Of a DNA stretch of 5,252 bases, positions 4,510-5,252 are shown in pieces. The notes under the pieces are model-generated. The model saw nothing but the letters and a program-made list of their open reading frames with translations, was not told the DNA's origin and ran no database searches. Each line of letters opens with the position of its first letter. The first letter of the stretch is position 1. A program made the position numbers and the translations under genes. This DNA comes from CALELM01 sp045617105 (GTDB lineage Bacteria; Bacillota; Negativicutes; Selenomonadales; Selenomonadaceae), in assembly GCA_045617105.1 (NCBI GenBank), contig JAZLHW010000205.1:1-5252 (forward strand). Direction: 5' to 3'.

Positions 4510-5252
4510 TCACTCGCCTCCGCCAATCAGCACCGTCTTTCCTTGGAACGCAAAGCCATACGCACGGATCCGCTCTCTTGCAAACCCCTTCTCTATCAGT
4601 GCCTCCCGATACTTCTTTTCCTCGATCTGCCGGAGTGCCGCCTGTACAGTCTCTTCCAGACTTTTTTCCTTTCTTGGCTTATGCACCTTGAATTCGATAA
4701 TGACCGCATTATCCCTGTCATTCTTTGGCTCCAGCATCACATCATACCTGCCAAATCCGCTCTCCCGATTCGAGGTCAAAACGTACCTGTCCCTGAGGTC
4801 TGCCATCAGTCCCAGCACGAATCCATGATAAAACCTCTCAGGGCTTGCCTTCCCCGATGGACTCCTGCCTGTATCAAAATAACTGAAAACCGCAAGAGAG
4901 ACCTCATTCAGATACTCCTCCATCGCTTCCACATCATCTGAAAGCAATGCCTGCACAAAGTTGTTGTAATAAGTCCCTGCCTTCGTGTCACGGAACCACC
5001 CTTGGAACATTCCCAAGAACATGCGATGTGTTTCCCCGTTTGTGATGGAAAGATCGTCATAGATAAAATCATCCGTTGACTCAAATTTTGCCACCCGTGC
5101 CGTCCCCTTCACATAACCGCTTGCCAAAAGAAAGGACCAAACAGCGTCTGCCCTTCCATCCAGCTGGCTAAAAACGATCTGATCGTCTACAGACACACAG
5201 AGCGGTTTTCCTGCCAACAGATCCTCAAACTGCATTTTAATTTTTGAATCTG
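4510..5252 (-). CDS. AAA-ATPase-like / PD-(D/E)XK nuclease superfamily protein, C-terminal part
   Basis: The reading frame stays open to the right edge. Although an ATG occurs at 5235, five more in-frame codons precede it (D-S-K-I-K), no ribosome binding site is seen there, and family members run to about 520-580 residues with an N-terminal AAA-ATPase-like domain, so this is the C-terminal half of a gene cut by the window. Counting from that Met, residues 1-60 hold the linker (FEDLLAGKPL, then QIVFSQLD and SFLLASGYVK), 70-125 a helical region, and 135-235 the PDDEXK_9-type domain. Its active-site pattern is complete: GRYDVML with D165, then IIEFKV with E181 and K183, then the helix ALRQIEEKKY with Q203. 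The end YGFAFQGKTVLIGG is typical. These proteins are often multicopy in Selenomonas- and Bacteroides-like genomes; their biological role is unknown, and nuclease activity is inferred only from the fold. Confidence 0.9.
   Translation of the reverse strand, partial: DSKIKMQFEDLLAGKPLCVSVDDQIVFSQLDGRADAVWSFLLASGYVKGTARVAKFESTDDFIYDDLSITNGETHRMFLGMFQGWFRDTKAGTYYNNFVQALLSDDVEAMEEYLNEVSLAVFSYFDTGRSPSGKASPERFYHGFVLGLMADLRDRYVLTSNRESGFGRYDVMLEPKNDRDNAVIIEFKVHKPRKEKSLEETVQAALRQIEEKKYREALIEKGFARERIRAYGFAFQGKTVLIGGGE

Noticed and set aside
4441..4941. Plus-strand open frames opposite the PD-(D/E)XK gene
   Set aside because: They are antisense to the conserved nuclease-domain frame and show no recognisable domain.

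Overview
The window looks like an ordinary chromosomal stretch of an anaerobic, Gram-negative-type Firmicute. A member of the Negativicutes close to Selenomonas is my best guess. It rests on the overall look of the IlvB, IlvN, ComF and YqeB proteins, on Firmicute-type GGAGG ribosome binding sites, on the selenium/molybdenum-hydroxylase maturation gene yqeB, and on a long AAA-like/PD-(D/E)XK protein of a kind common in that group. This is inference from memory; no search was run.

All intact genes lie on the minus strand. Reading in the direction of transcription (right to left), the window holds: the C-terminal half of an AAA-like/PD-(D/E)XK nuclease-superfamily protein that enters from the right edge (4510-5252); a 176-bp gap with a weak terminator candidate and a TATAAT box flanked by direct repeats; yqeB (3506-4333) and comF (2812-3483), 22 bp apart and probably co-transcribed; a 107-bp gap with a good promoter overlapped by a perfect palindrome; then ilvB (1007-2704) and ilvN (507-1010), overlapping by 4 bp and closed by a strong, long hairpin terminator (413-465).

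The ilvBN pair encodes the catalytic and regulatory subunits of acetohydroxyacid synthase, the first common enzyme of valine, leucine and isoleucine synthesis. The operon ends right after ilvN, so ilvC and the other pathway genes are elsewhere. The leader before ilvB is short (about 40 nt) and has no room for a T-box or a leader-peptide attenuator, so control probably acts at the promoter palindrome and through valine feedback on IlvN.

The left 413 bases carry no intact gene. They hold a short perfect hairpin (10-30), a compact region of nested and partly competing inverted repeats (48-137) that could be a small mobile-element end or a structured RNA, and a plus-strand remnant of a RelB-like (DUF6290-type) antitoxin (250-357) without its N-terminus or a ribosome binding site. 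This part is the accessory-like piece of the window. I found no convincing new multi-gene system. The points most worth a second look are the ilv promoter palindrome and its partial copy at the left edge, the direct repeats around the yqeB -10 box, and the structured left-hand element.
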